Shown here: piece after piece, positions 43,061 to 53,463 of the stretch
Position numbering within the stretch: the stretch's first letter is position 1
Layout of the letters: every line of letters begins with the position of its first letter
NCBI RefSeq assembly: GCF_047511655.1
Contig: NC_133389.1
Location: 127,479,973 to 127,543,972, forward strand
Length of the DNA stretch: 64,000 nt
Reading direction: 5' to 3'
DNA from: Castor canadensis
Lineage: Eukaryota; Chordata; Mammalia; Rodentia; Castoridae
Translations under genes and position numbers: made by a program
The notes under the pieces: model-generated
Databases searched by the model: none
Seen by the model: only the letters and a program-made list of their open reading frames with translations
What the model was told of the DNA's origin: nothing

Positions 43061-43738
43061 ACGGTTTAATACTCACCTTAGGTATCACTCACTGATTCAA
43101 GACCACCTGAGCATCTTGCAGCCTAGATCTGCTTGCTAACTATGTAATATGGTTACCAGACCTGTGAGAAAGAGAGTTGCTGGCCTACTTCCTTTGCTAG
43201 AGGGGACATATTCACCCTAATTGTACAGCCAACTGGAGAGTCAACCACAGCCTCACAGCCTCCCTAGCCCAGACTTGCCCCAGGAAACTCATGGTTTTTC
43301 TCTTCAATACGTTAACAAAACAGAATTATCCCTGAATGGAAAATGATCTCTTCTTAGGATCAAGGCTATGTATTTAAATAAACTACTGCTTAGTTTTCAT
43401 AGCCAATTTAAAAATTCCTTGCAGAGCTACTGCACAAGCCCGCTTGCAGAGTGATTTGGGGAGGGAAGAGATTTCCAGAAGCCCAGTGTAGCAGCTGGCA
43501 GTCCTCAGGAGGTGGGTTTCTAATCTGGGTATGGAGGCTCTGCTAGAGAGGACAAGAAGCAGCCTTACCCAGTGGTGTGTTATCACTAGTGTGGACTCCT
43601 GGAAAACAAAGCATTTTGCTCCACAAATCTTGCAAACATTACCCTTAGATACTAACCTACCTAAACTGAACGGGAAAAGAGTAAATTTTTTTTTCCCCAA
43701 AAAGGTTGAATTAATAGTGGGGTATTTTATTTGTTCTC

Positions 43739-43757
43739 TGTGTGTGTGTGTGTGTGG
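43739..43757. repeat. (TG)n microsatellite
   Basis: Nine perfect TG units. Confidence 0.95.
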
Positions 43758-44292
43758 GTTGAGGAAAGGGTATCGTAGAGATAATTCAGTTGGACAGATC
43801 CACAGGTCCAACTGCTCTCTTGTCCTCCTTATTTTCTATTCTCTATATTATTTTAATTTATATTCATTTATATTTCAGTATATTAACTTATGTATTAAAT
43901 TTTATTTTATTGTTCTTACATTTACTTACATGTACAATACATTATTTGCCTCCCCCCACCCCAACGCCTCCAAGCCTTAACTTATTTTTATAAATTTCTT
44001 GTGTGCTCTTTGCTTCTTCAGCTTTTGTTGTTGTGATTTTTTCCCCCCTGGCTTCCAAAGGGAACATTGTAGAGAACAATACACAACACAGAAACGAAAA
44101 TAAAACACTGAAGTTGTCTTTAGCCCAAAAGGGAAGCATTAGATAATAATTAAATTTTAAATGAAAGGGGGGGGTAAATAATACCCAGAGATACCTCTTG
44201 TTATTTTGATGTATAGCCTTCTGACTTATAAATACATGCACGTGTATGCAGACACACACTCCTCACTCATTCTCAGTCTCTCTCTCCTGTTT

Positions 44293-44312
44293 CACACACA
44301 CACACACACACA
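44293..44312. repeat. (CA)n microsatellite
   Basis: Ten perfect CA units. Confidence 0.95.
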
Positions 44313-44844
44313 GAATAGTTTGATCAAGAGATATTAATAGCAGGAAATTATAATACATGTAACTCAATAATGTTTTAATAAGAAAGTGTCATAATTTCAT
44401 AGTTACTACCACCGTAAGAATAATTGCAAGGGCCTTCATTACAAAGGCTATGGACCCCACTCTGAGGTACACTGCAAAAATAAAATCATTTGGCAAACTC
44501 AAATTGCTGCTAAAATCCTGAATTTTAAAAAGTACCTAGTTTTGGGATTCCTACTCAAAATTATTCTTGATCGTATTCTTTCGAAGCTTCATAATGTAAA
44601 CTTAGTTGATATCTTTAAGATCTGAAAACCATTAGAGCTAATTAAGATGAATTTGGCTTTGTTCTTCAACTTCCTGTAAAAATGCTCAACAGGAAAATTG
44701 ATGCTCACAGTAAACCACAGCCATCCTGTTGCTTTAACACAATCTTTTCACAGCTGCACTCGCCTATAGTTTCTATTTAATGACACAAGTCACTATGCGA
44801 CACCTCCGCCACCCCCACCTTTGGCCATTTTAGAAACCTAATAC

Positions 44845-44980
44845 CTTTGCAGAAAGGTTTGTGGCTGTTATTGTTCTTCCCCATCTCCTCAGAGCAAGGA
44901 CACAACCAAAACGTTGAACAGAAAAGGCAGCTGCACAAGAGGAAGCTGAGCGGGGAGAACAGAAGCAGCTTTCCTTTATA
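44845..44980 (-). promoter_or_regulatory. Possible TATA-containing alternative WIPF1 promoter/exon
   Basis: A TATAAAG box (tttata at 44975-44980 on the plus strand) lies upstream on the minus strand of a GC-richer stretch. A donor-like CTGCAAAG|GTATTAGG ends it at 44845, making a putative exon of about 100 nt. GAGGAAGC (PU.1/ETS-like) lies nearby on the plus strand. This is motif evidence only. Confidence 0.2.
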
Positions 44981-45424
44981 AGCAAATCAGCAGCCTCAGC
45001 CAGTTACTCACTCACCATCGTCACCCTCCGCTTGTGCCAAATGTGGAACCCATGCTTGCTGGGCATGGAATCCATTTCTCACAAGGAACTGGCTCGTTTC
45101 TCAGCTAATCATCATTTGCACACGGCCTCGGTGCTCTCAGTGGGAACCTAGAGGCTCTTAGAGGGGCCGTGGCCACTTTACACTCACTCCTTTTAGACTT
45201 CTTTTTGATAAAGAGTTGATTCTCTGTGGAGGGCAGGTGGAAAGACATTTTCAAAGACATTTTGAAGTATTTATAATGTCTTAAAATTGGACACAAACTC
45301 ACAATCTTACTCCAAGAGTAATGCTGGGGATATTAAGGTTGCTATAAAGAAGAATTATTTTTTTAATTCACCATCATACATTTTAAATTTAAAAATTAAC
45401 AGGAATTCATACACATTCAAGACT

Positions 45425-45718
45425 TTTGTGGTCCTGGGGTTTGAGCTCAGGGCCTCGCACTTGCTAGGCAGGTGCACTACTGTTTGAGCCACACCCCAGC
45501 CTTTCTTGGCTTTAGGTTATTTTTCAGGTAGGGTTCTCTTTCTGCCTCAGTCAGCCTGGACTGTGATCCTCCACCTACAGCCTCCCTCCTCGCTTGGAAT
45601 ACAGACATGAGCCACAATGCCCTGCTCATTAATGGAGATGGAGTCTTGCTAACTTTTTGTCCAGGGTTGGTTTCAAACTTTGATCCTCCTGATTTCTGCC
45701 TCCCAAGTAACTGGACCT
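45425..45718 (-). repeat. Trimeric B1-B1-ID SINE (reverse)
   Basis: Reverse ID (gtggtcctggggtttgagctcagggcctcgcacttgctaggcaggtgcactactgtttgagcc), first B1 (ggttctctttctgcctcagtcagcctggactgtgatcctcc...tacagacatgagcc) and second B1 (gagatggagtcttgctaactttttgtccagggttggtttcaaactttgatcctcctgatttctgcctcccaag). Confidence 0.88.
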
Positions 45719-46229
45719 CTTGAGAACCTTTTGGTAGTGAGAAAATGAAGTTTGGCAGAGTGACTCACCTATCTGTCATTTAACTGAAGGGACAATGAAA
45801 GGAAACACTTTTTTATTTTATCCATCTAACTAAAAAGCGTCCATTTTCCTTCACTGACTCCCATCTCCTCCAAGAACTGTTTTTATGGGCCTCAAATCTC
45901 AAATCTAAAATTTCCCTAACTCGTCAACCCCACATATTTTGCATAAAGGTCAACATACTTGATGTCATTTATTTTATCATTGAAAGTATAGACTTGTAAT
46001 ATAAGCACATGTGTCACCAAATTTACTTCTAAAAATGTCAAAAGCCTAAGGAAAATATCTTACTTGAGATTAATCATTTTAAAGATATTTACTGTTGCTA
46101 TGATAATAAAAACAAAGTATTTTGTGAACCCAGATTCCCAGCACTGAGAAAGGACCTCAAAAACTGTTCAGTTTATCATGTGCGGTTCAGGCTGTGCTTG
46201 TGAAAAAGGCCCTTGAAATTCAGAAATCT

Positions 46230-46372
46230 TCCTCTACACCCAATGCCAGGTGCCTCAGGGAAATTACTTAGCTCCTCCAAGTCCCGTTTCAGTCAGAAGA
46301 TGGGATAAATAGTACCTCGTTAATGGGTTATTCGAGAGTTCAATGAGGCAGTGCTTAATAAGTATTAGCCAT
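46230..46372 (+). repeat. MIR SINE
   Basis: 'gggaaattacttagctcctccaagtcccgtttcagtcagaagatgggataaatagtacctcgttaatgggttattcgagagttcaatgagg' matches the MIR core. Confidence 0.75.
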
Positions 46373-48239
46373 TTGTTAAAACAAAATAAGCAAAGTAAAG
46401 AGCATAAAATATACTACAGGTCAGCAAATGGCAGCATCTCTCCCCCTTGTTAACCATGAGCAAGAGAAACTGGGCTGATTTCAAACTCAGCCCATGTGTG
46501 CCCACCCATGCACACCTCGGTGTCAGGAATGAATGGTGAGGAGACAAGTGTACCAAGTACATTTTACATTTCTCAGAAAAGCATACTGATTAAAGCAATT
46601 CTTATTCTAATTTTGTTGTTGTTATTGTTAGAGCACAAAATTCAGACAGGTATTTATGTAGTCCAGGGGGAAAAGCTCTTTCCAACAAGAGGCACACACA
46701 GGACAATGTGGTAAAACAAAATGAGCCAAACCTTAAACCAGAAATGTTTCACAACTGAAACAGCCAGACACTTCCAAAGTAAATGACATCTTCCTAGAAC
46801 ATGAAGGTGACTTCAGGGGTCCAGGATTTAGGCTGCTCACTTCCTCTTACATTGTAGCACAGGTTGGGGAACTTCCAGCTGATGGGCCAGATCTACAATT
46901 TGTTACCTCAACAATCCGAGTGAAATTGCCAGGGACTAACTGTCATGCTAGGATTTTCTCAATAGTACAGTCCACCTGGAGCACATGGCGCCCTTTGAAG
47001 TTTAGATATTAGAGCAGGTGAAGTAACCCGGGGCAAACTTTTCAGAGAGCCCAAGAAAAGCTAACTTTGGTTTTAGATAAATCACTTAATCTCTTTAGAC
47101 CTACAAGAGGAAGGGTTTTGACCATGTCATATCACAGTTCAGAAGCAACAAGACTGTAAGAGGAGACGTAATATTCTAAGATCCGCCACCCGAGTAAGTG
47201 ATCAGCGCACGATCACCCCACGCTCACATCCTCAGCTTCTCATCTTCCTCACTTGTTATCCTTAGTTCTTCCTGACTTCCTCAATCTACCTACCAAGCTG
47301 TCCTGCTTTTCATCAGAGCCTTTCTGCAACCTTGTCTTCACTTACTGCGTCTCCATTTTGTACTATATACAGTAGTTATGCCATTAAGTTACTGACAAGG
47401 CTTTACTTACTGACTTATCTGTGTCTTCTGACTTAAAAAACTTGTTTTTACATATTTCTCCAAGAGGAAAAAGAAATATAAGTCAAGTTACTTTTTCATA
47501 CGTAACCTAAAGAATATTTTTGAATAGAAAAACTTTCCTTTATACTGCTCTGTGGGTTTCTAAGTAAACGACTTAAAAATTTTAAATTATACTTTATGCC
47601 AAAATATTAACCACATTAAATGTAAATAGATAAGACAAACGCTATGGAACCTGATTGGCAGTAGTAGTAGTGCTCTGCGCTATTTTGATGAAGCTATAGT
47701 TATTCAAATAGACAAGCTGAACTCTTAACAGACTGCTTAGAAATGGTTTAGTTTGGGAGTTGAACTTGACATGTTGCAGCAATAGGGCAGCAACAGCTTC
47801 ATTCCAGCCACAGTGCTTTTGTTTGAAACTGCTGTGACTCCCTCCACTTCAAAGCACTGCTGCTACTGGTCAAACTGAAGATTCAAAGGCAGATCTGTGG
47901 ACAACTGGACCTTACACCAAAAGGACATGTTTAAGTGATCTGAGCCCCATTTTAAAGGGGAAAGTGGGGAAAGAAATTTCTATGGATCCATATTTGTCCA
48001 ATAATCATGAAAAATTCTACTGAAAATCTTGTTGTTTACATCTTAGCTCAAAACACAAGTTATGACTCACCTACTATCACCACAGAGGGCAACAATGAGA
48101 AACCATGTGATCTACTGAAAAATTAAACAACTTTATCTCGATATACTATGGCCCACTAGAAGTCATTCAGTTCTTCCCTCTTGCTGATAAAATAAACTCA
48201 GTTTGAAGACAATATTTCTTACCGTTAAAAGGTACTCAC

Positions 48240-48440
48240 TGTAGTGAAGGCACAGTGAGGGACACGGGCAGACAGAGAGCAAGTGAGACATGAGCTAAGA
48301 GACAACATTGTCCCTGAAAAAGGCATCATCTTCTAACGCAAACGTGGGGTCGTTTCCGGGCAGCCATTTTGGACAAGCTCTGTCCTCTAGTTCAGTGTGC
48401 CCACGGAACACACTAGAGTCAGAGGCAGACGTCCTTCTGT
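48240..48440 (-). promoter_or_regulatory. Candidate WIPF1 non-coding first exon and promoter
   Basis: On the minus strand a good donor, CTACA|GTGAGTACC, ends the block at 48240. Upstream are an ETS consensus ACAGGAAGTG (48447-48456), a palindromic GACGTC (48428-48433), a YY1-like CAAAATGGCTGCC (about 48361-48369) and an ETS-like CCCGGAAAC. WIP is strongly expressed in blood cells, where ETS factors act, and the gene has non-coding first exons in other mammals. No TATA box and no CpG island are seen, and the transcription start is not defined. Two short upstream ORFs would lie in this exon. An intron of about 10 kb would join it to 38089. Confidence 0.4.
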
Positions 48441-50239
48441 GGTATTCACTTCCTGTCTGATTAATCTCTTGTTTGTTCCTTCCTCCTTTGCTATAGAAAA
48501 AGAAACTAGATTGGTTTTACTTAAGAAGCAGGCAAAAAAAAAAACCTAAATTAAAAAGTTTCCCCTTTTCACATGGTCTAATTGGGTCACTTGCCAGTGA
48601 CAAATGGAGTTCAGCACTTCTTTCCAGTTACAGCCCAATGTTATCCTAGACACTTCTACAAAATAATTATTCATGGAACTTGAGATTCCTTCAAAAGAAT
48701 TCTATTTGAAACCATCACTTTAAATTCTGACTACTTCCTTCAGTAATAAGCAGAAGAGTCACTCAAGAAAGAAAAGCTCTTAAGTACATTGATAATTAGT
48801 CTAAGTGATCCTTCCTCATTTACAGAGCATTTGAGTTACAGTGAGAAAGTTACAAATGCAGGTGAACAGAGTAGGTCAGGTGTATGAAGGCAAATGAGTT
48901 GTGAGATGTGATTTAGGTGCCTAGGTCAGGATAAATTATCTCCAGCCCAAGTCAGCTGTAGATCCATAGCCAAAATGTTTGTTTCTTCTCTCCATATTTA
49001 TGGGATAACAGTAACTCTCCCAGGTTTTCTGACAAAAGCATACAGTAGATGAGGGCACAAGGAGGAGTCAGATTTCTCACTTTTACGGGACTTTACGAGG
49101 TAGATGGCAATGAAATATATGGAGATGACTCTGGATGAGAACTGTTATGTACAGAACCTGAAGATGCTCATTTTTTTCCTGACCCACCTGAAAGATTAAG
49201 ACGTATATTTGTAACACATAGCACATAACTGAGAAAACAGTATCAGTTGACAGAAAGAAAAAGCAGGCATGGTTCAGAAACTAACTTCATTGTGAAAATG
49301 TGCACATTGGGTCTGATTCTGCTGGGTTCTGAGCAAAGACCACAAGTTACCTAACGTTTCCTTACCTACTCAGGTAGCTGAGAAAGAAGGAAGCACTTTC
49401 ACTTGAGGGTGGGGAGTGGTGGGTGGGACTGATGGGACTAAGCGTCTGTATGATTTGATGGGTGGAGCCAAGAAGATGAAATTTCCTATGGTGCTTCAAG
49501 AGTTCACCTGCGATACCAGAAGTGCTCCTCCTGAGGAGTACTGGATAGATGACATCTAAGTTTGAAAGATCAAACTCTCCCTGAGGTATGAGTTGAACTG
49601 CATGAGCCGTTTCATGACGCCAAGCCAGGGGCACAATTCCTGGAAGGAGAGCATCCAAGGATCGGTGACTGAGAGTCCTCTACTCCTCTGAGCCACCTGA
49701 AGTCAGGGACCTCATTCCTCTTGCCTAAAGCAAGGCTTGGAGAGCAAGGGACATTGAACACAGGAATATTAAGTATGAGGCTGGGCAGAGAAGAGGCTGC
49801 AGCTAGCATCCACTTCCTCCTTTGCAAACCCTTGGGACAACAGAAAACTTGATCAAGTTGAAACTTAAATGCTTGAATGGATCTTTGGGGGAAGTCTAAC
49901 TATAGTTGGGTCTAAAAAGAGAATATGGACAAAACAATGATTTCTCTATGTATTTACAGCATTATTTTGAAGTTCACTAAGGGAGGAACCCCAAACACAT
50001 CTGCGAGCACACACAGACTCACTTAGCACACGTGCTGTTCATGGGTATTTCCACCCATTCGTGAAAGCTCAATAAGAAGGTTGTATGTCACCTACAAGGT
50101 AGGAGTCCCCAAGAACACAAGGGAGTAGTTGTGTGGAGATTTTGTCTATTCCATCTTTAATGAAAACTGGCAAATGCAGTCAACACTGGACACGTTTATG
50201 AGGTGTCTACTACGCAGATGGAACATGGAATCCTTTGCT

Positions 50240-50640
50240 TAAACCCCTGCTGTGTTCGCTCATTCACTTACAAAGTCCAAACTCTGCCTAGGCCACAAGG
50301 ACCCCCACTTCAGCTCAACACTCTTGCTAATTTCCCTCCCAGCCCTTTCTGTTCCTTAATTGCACCAAGCTCATTTACATCTTGGGGCTTTATGCTTGCA
50401 AGCCCCCTCACCTGGGACACTTGTCTCTAGATGTCAGCAAAAATGCCTTCCTCAGGTCACATCTCCATTCCTGTTCCCTTCTTTGCATAGCGCATGACAC
50501 CACTCAACATTGTCTTATTTACTCGTACGTCCCTCCCCACAAGAATTCAAGCTCCATGACGGCTTTTTTCCTGCTGTTGCTTCAGAATCTAATACAGTCT
50601 CCAACACCCAGGAGGTGCTTAATAATAGTGTTTATTAAAG
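50240..50640 (+). mobile_element. L2 LINE 3' fragment
   Basis: 'cctgggacacttgtctctagatgtcagc...aaatgccttcctcaggtcac', 'caagaattcaagctccatgacgg' and 'caacacccaggaggtgcttaataatagtgtttatt' match the L2 3' end. Confidence 0.7.
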
Positions 50641-51142
50641 AAAAAGAAAATCAGTATCCCTCAATGTCTTAACATGACATTCCTTTACAAGCTTAAGACT
50701 GTTCTCCTAGAATTGTAAATATCAAATGCCAAGATTAGACTTCTTGGGGAAAACTATTAGAAGGACAGTTTCCAGAGGAAAGGTCAGCAGGTAAGATGTG
50801 ATAAAAATGTGTACGGTGTCATGCTGTGTGAGGGGCTTATCCACTCACACAATGGGGAGAGAAAAATGAACTAAGAAAGCTTTTAAAGCGTCAGAAAGGA
50901 AGGAGAGGAAATAAAGGATATAGGAAACCAGGCAGGAAAAGAGGGAGAGAAAGAGATCTACTGGTGTGTGTGGAGGGAGAGTTCCAACCACCAGCTGACC
51001 TGGGAGGCCTGGGAAGCCATCTGGGCCATGCAGGATGTAAAGGCGTTGCCTGTGGCCATGCTCTCTGTCCTTCCCCTGCGAAGTGGTGTTCCCGGATCAG
51101 AGGCAGCTTTTCCAGGAGGAGAATTCTTTTATAAAGGAATTT

Positions 51143-51434
51143 GTTTTTATGGCAGTACTGTGGTTTGAACTCAGGGCCTCCAGTCTCTACCACTTGAGTT
51201 ACACATCCAGCTTTTATGCTTTAGTTCTTTTTCCAACAGGGTCTCACATTTTCTGCCTGGGGCCAACTTGCTTCTAGTGCAGCTGGCAATGAGAGGTGCA
51301 TGCCACCATGCCCAGTTATTGGTTGAGATGGGGTCTCACTAACTTTTTGCCTGGGCTGGCCTAGAATCACAATCCTCCTAATTTCTGCCTCCCAAGTAGT
51401 TGAGATTATAGACGTGAAACAACTCACTCAGCCT
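51143..51434 (-). repeat. Trimeric B1-B1-ID SINE (reverse)
   Basis: Reverse ID (ggcagtactgtggtttgaactcagggcctcc...taccacttgagtt), first B1 (cagggtctcacattttctgcctggggcc...gaggtgcatgccaccatgccc) and second B1 (gagatggggtctcactaactttttgcctgggctggcctagaatcacaatcctcctaatttctgcctcccaagtagt). Confidence 0.9.
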
Positions 51435-51439
51435 AAAAA

Positions 51440-51560
51440 AAAAGGCATTTTAAGGCTGAAGGAGACTGCAGCAATCAAAGTCCACACATTCATTTACAGA
51501 TGAGAGAATGGGTGTCTAGGGATGTACTGTGTCACACAGCTGGAGACAGCAGGGCTGTGC
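51440..51560 (-). repeat. Possible MIR/L2 fragment
   Basis: 'cattcatttacagatgagagaatgggtgtctagggatgtactgtgtcacacagctggagacagcaggg' resembles reverse MIR. Confidence 0.5.
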
Positions 51561-52273
51561 AGGAAACCTAGTCATCATGACTGTCTTGTCTTACCGTAGG
51601 CTCAGAAGGGCCACTCCACCCTACTCCTTTCCATAAGAATAAGAAGAGGCAGAAGCAGGAGGGGTAGGAAGAAAGGGGGTAATGTGGAGGAGAGAAGTGC
51701 ACGTCACAGTGTCACTGTGGCTGTTAAATTATAATCAAAGGTCCACCATACGCGGGGCCTGAGAATTTGAGGTGAATGAAAACAACCATTAGTCTGGACC
51801 TGAAGGAGAATTTGGGGCACTTACACTCTCCCCACCCCATACACAGATCAATCTGAGGCTATGTGGGAGTAAAACAGTAATCAACAGGTTCTTGGGCCAA
51901 CCATGTCAAAGAATCTTCCATAGTAATCTATGGGCAAAGAAAGCTAAGGGCAGACAGAAATCATACAACAATCGCCTAGGTCTTATCAGTCCTGGACTAG
52001 CAATAAAGAATCGTGTAACCAACTGCCCTCCTACAGCAGTCCCAAAGTCAGCGCCTCCTGAACCAGTGCCACGGCGTCATGTGAAATATGGGAACATTTG
52101 CTTTTCAATAACTCAGGTTCATCAAGTTGTGTTTCCACGACTACCTGTTTCGGGGTAGTATTTGCCCTGATAATGCAAAGATGTTTATAATCCTGTGTTC
52201 CCTCAATTCTACGAAACCTTCTTCAATAGCAAGATGCCTTTCATAGCTTTTTAGAGGACAGAAGAAACACTAT

Positions 52274-52376
52274 TGGGCTGGAGGAGTGGCTCAAGTGGTA
52301 GAACGCCTGCCTAGCAAGTATGAGGCCCTGCATTCAAATCCCAGTACAAATAAAAAAAAAAGAAAGAAAAAGAAAC
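52274..52376 (+). repeat. ID-type SINE
   Basis: 'gggctggaggagtggctcaagtggtagaacgcctgcctagcaagtatgaggccctgcattcaaatcccagtac' with an A-rich tail. 'agaaacacta' on both sides is a target-site duplication. Confidence 0.92.
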
Positions 52377-52423
52377 ACTACCAAATTAAGTGTCTGTATC
52401 TATTATAAGAAATGCTAAAATAT

Positions 52424-52490
52424 GGGGGCTGGGAGTGTAGCTCAGTAGCAGGGTGTTTTCCTGGCACAGGAAAGGTCCTGGGTTTTTTTT
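52424..52490 (+). repeat. ID-type SINE, 3' truncated
   Basis: 'gggggctgggagtgtagctcagtagcagggtgttttcctggcacaggaaaggtcctgggttt'. The usual B-box end is replaced by poly(T). Confidence 0.8.
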
Positions 52491-52519
52491 TTTAACCACA
52501 AAAAAGGGGAGGAGTGTTG

Positions 52520-53040
52520 TGCAATTTAAACACTGCATGGTGACTTAACTTTCTCCTCCCTGAGCCCAGAGTTACTGGCTCCAAAAGATTGGGATCAATC
52601 CTGAATTATGTTTATGTGTTACATTTACTTTTACAAAAAAAGATTTACATATATACATATAAATAATACTGGTAAAAAACCCTTCTAGGGTTCCTAGTGG
52701 CGGTTGAAATAGTCACATATGTGGTCACCAGAAGATAAGTCATTCCTCACACGAATATGGGATAAACTCCTTTGGTCTCTAAGGGGCAGGAGTGCCTCTT
52801 ATAATCCCTCTGTGTGTACTTAGAATCCCTCCACTGTCTTGTTTTGTGGCAGTGAAAAGCCTCTTGATCATGTAATGTCCAGTGTGTCTTTCACTGTGTC
52901 TGATTTCCAAGTCATGTTCCAGTTGCTTGGCTATGCCACATGGGTCCGGTACTCATTTTGAGCATAACTGTACTAAATCTTTTTTTCCAGATCAGTATAA
53001 TAAAGGAGTGATGTGCAATAAAAAAAAAAAAAAAAAAAAA
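52520..53040 (+). pseudogene. Probable retroposed mRNA 3' end, parent gene not recognised
   Basis: A unique-looking, non-SINE sequence ends 'cagtataataaaggagtgatgtgcaat' followed by a pure A run to 53040. A canonical AATAAA (52999-53004) about 15 nt before an A tail is the signature of an LINE-copied mRNA 3'UTR. The copy may start further upstream, perhaps near 51950, because a gcagacagaaa motif at about 51947 resembles the gcagacataaaa after the tail and could be the target-site duplication. The two ID SINEs would then be later insertions. No protein family was recognised in it. Confidence 0.45.
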
Positions 53041-53049
53041 GCAGACATA

Positions 53050-53235
53050 AAAGGGTAAGCCAGTGGTCACGCCTGTAATCCTAGCTACTCAGGAGGCCAG
53101 AACAGGAGGACTGAAGTTCGAAGCCAGCCTGGGCAAATAGTTTGCAAGACTCTATCTCGAAAAAACCCTTCACAAAAAAAGGGCTCAAGGTGTAGGCCAT
53201 GAGTTCAAACCCCAGTACTGCAAAAAAAAAAAAAG
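53050..53235 (+). repeat. B1-ID composite SINE
   Basis: B1 part (gtggtcacgcctgtaatcctagctactcaggaggcc...gttcgaagccagcctgggcaaatag...gactctatctcg), linker, then a short ID part (gggctcaaggtgtaggccatgagttcaaaccccagtactgc) and poly(A). One of the best-preserved composites in the window. Confidence 0.93.
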
Positions 53236-53294
53236 ATAATCCTTTGCCCCATGTAATTATCACTCCAGTTATGTAGAGGGTTAAAACTGATCTC

Positions 53295-53463
53295 AAGGTC
53301 TGGGTGTGGTGGCTCATGTCTGTAATCACAGCTATGTAGGAGGATCAGGGTTCAAGGCTGGCCTCAGGCAAAAAGTCAACAAAGGCTGGTGTAGTGGCTC
53401 AAATGGAAGAGCACAAGCTCAAAGCCTTGAGTTCAAACCCATACTGAAAAAAAAAAAAAAAAA
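53295..53463 (+). repeat. B1-ID composite SINE
   Basis: 'gtctgggtgtggtggctcatgtctgtaatcacagctatgtaggaggatcagggttcaaggctggcctcaggcaaaa' then ID 'ggctggtgtagtggctcaaatggaagagcacaagctcaaagccttgagttcaaaccc' and poly(A). 'aactgatctaaaa' after it resembles 'aactgatctcaag' before it, a target-site duplication. Confidence 0.92.

Larger units (their letters stand above)
38090..48239 (-). other. Probable first WIPF1 intron (5'UTR intron)
   Basis: Lies between the start-codon exon acceptor (38089) and the candidate first-exon donor (48240). It holds MIR fossils, an MLT1-type LTR, several ID SINEs and CA/TG microsatellites. The stretches 39200-41180, 43060-43730, 44320-45420 and 46720-48230 show no recognised repeat. 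Whether it is one intron depends on the unproven first exon. Confidence 0.55.

Noticed and set aside
43531-43980. A 149-codon plus-strand open frame
   Set aside because: Runs through a TG microsatellite and A/T-rich DNA; the translation is hydrophobic low-complexity sequence with no family match.
52274-52376. tRNA-like sequences with A- and B-box motifs, here and at many other sites
   Set aside because: They are tRNA-derived ID SINEs with A-rich tails and target duplications; none folds as an intact tRNA gene.
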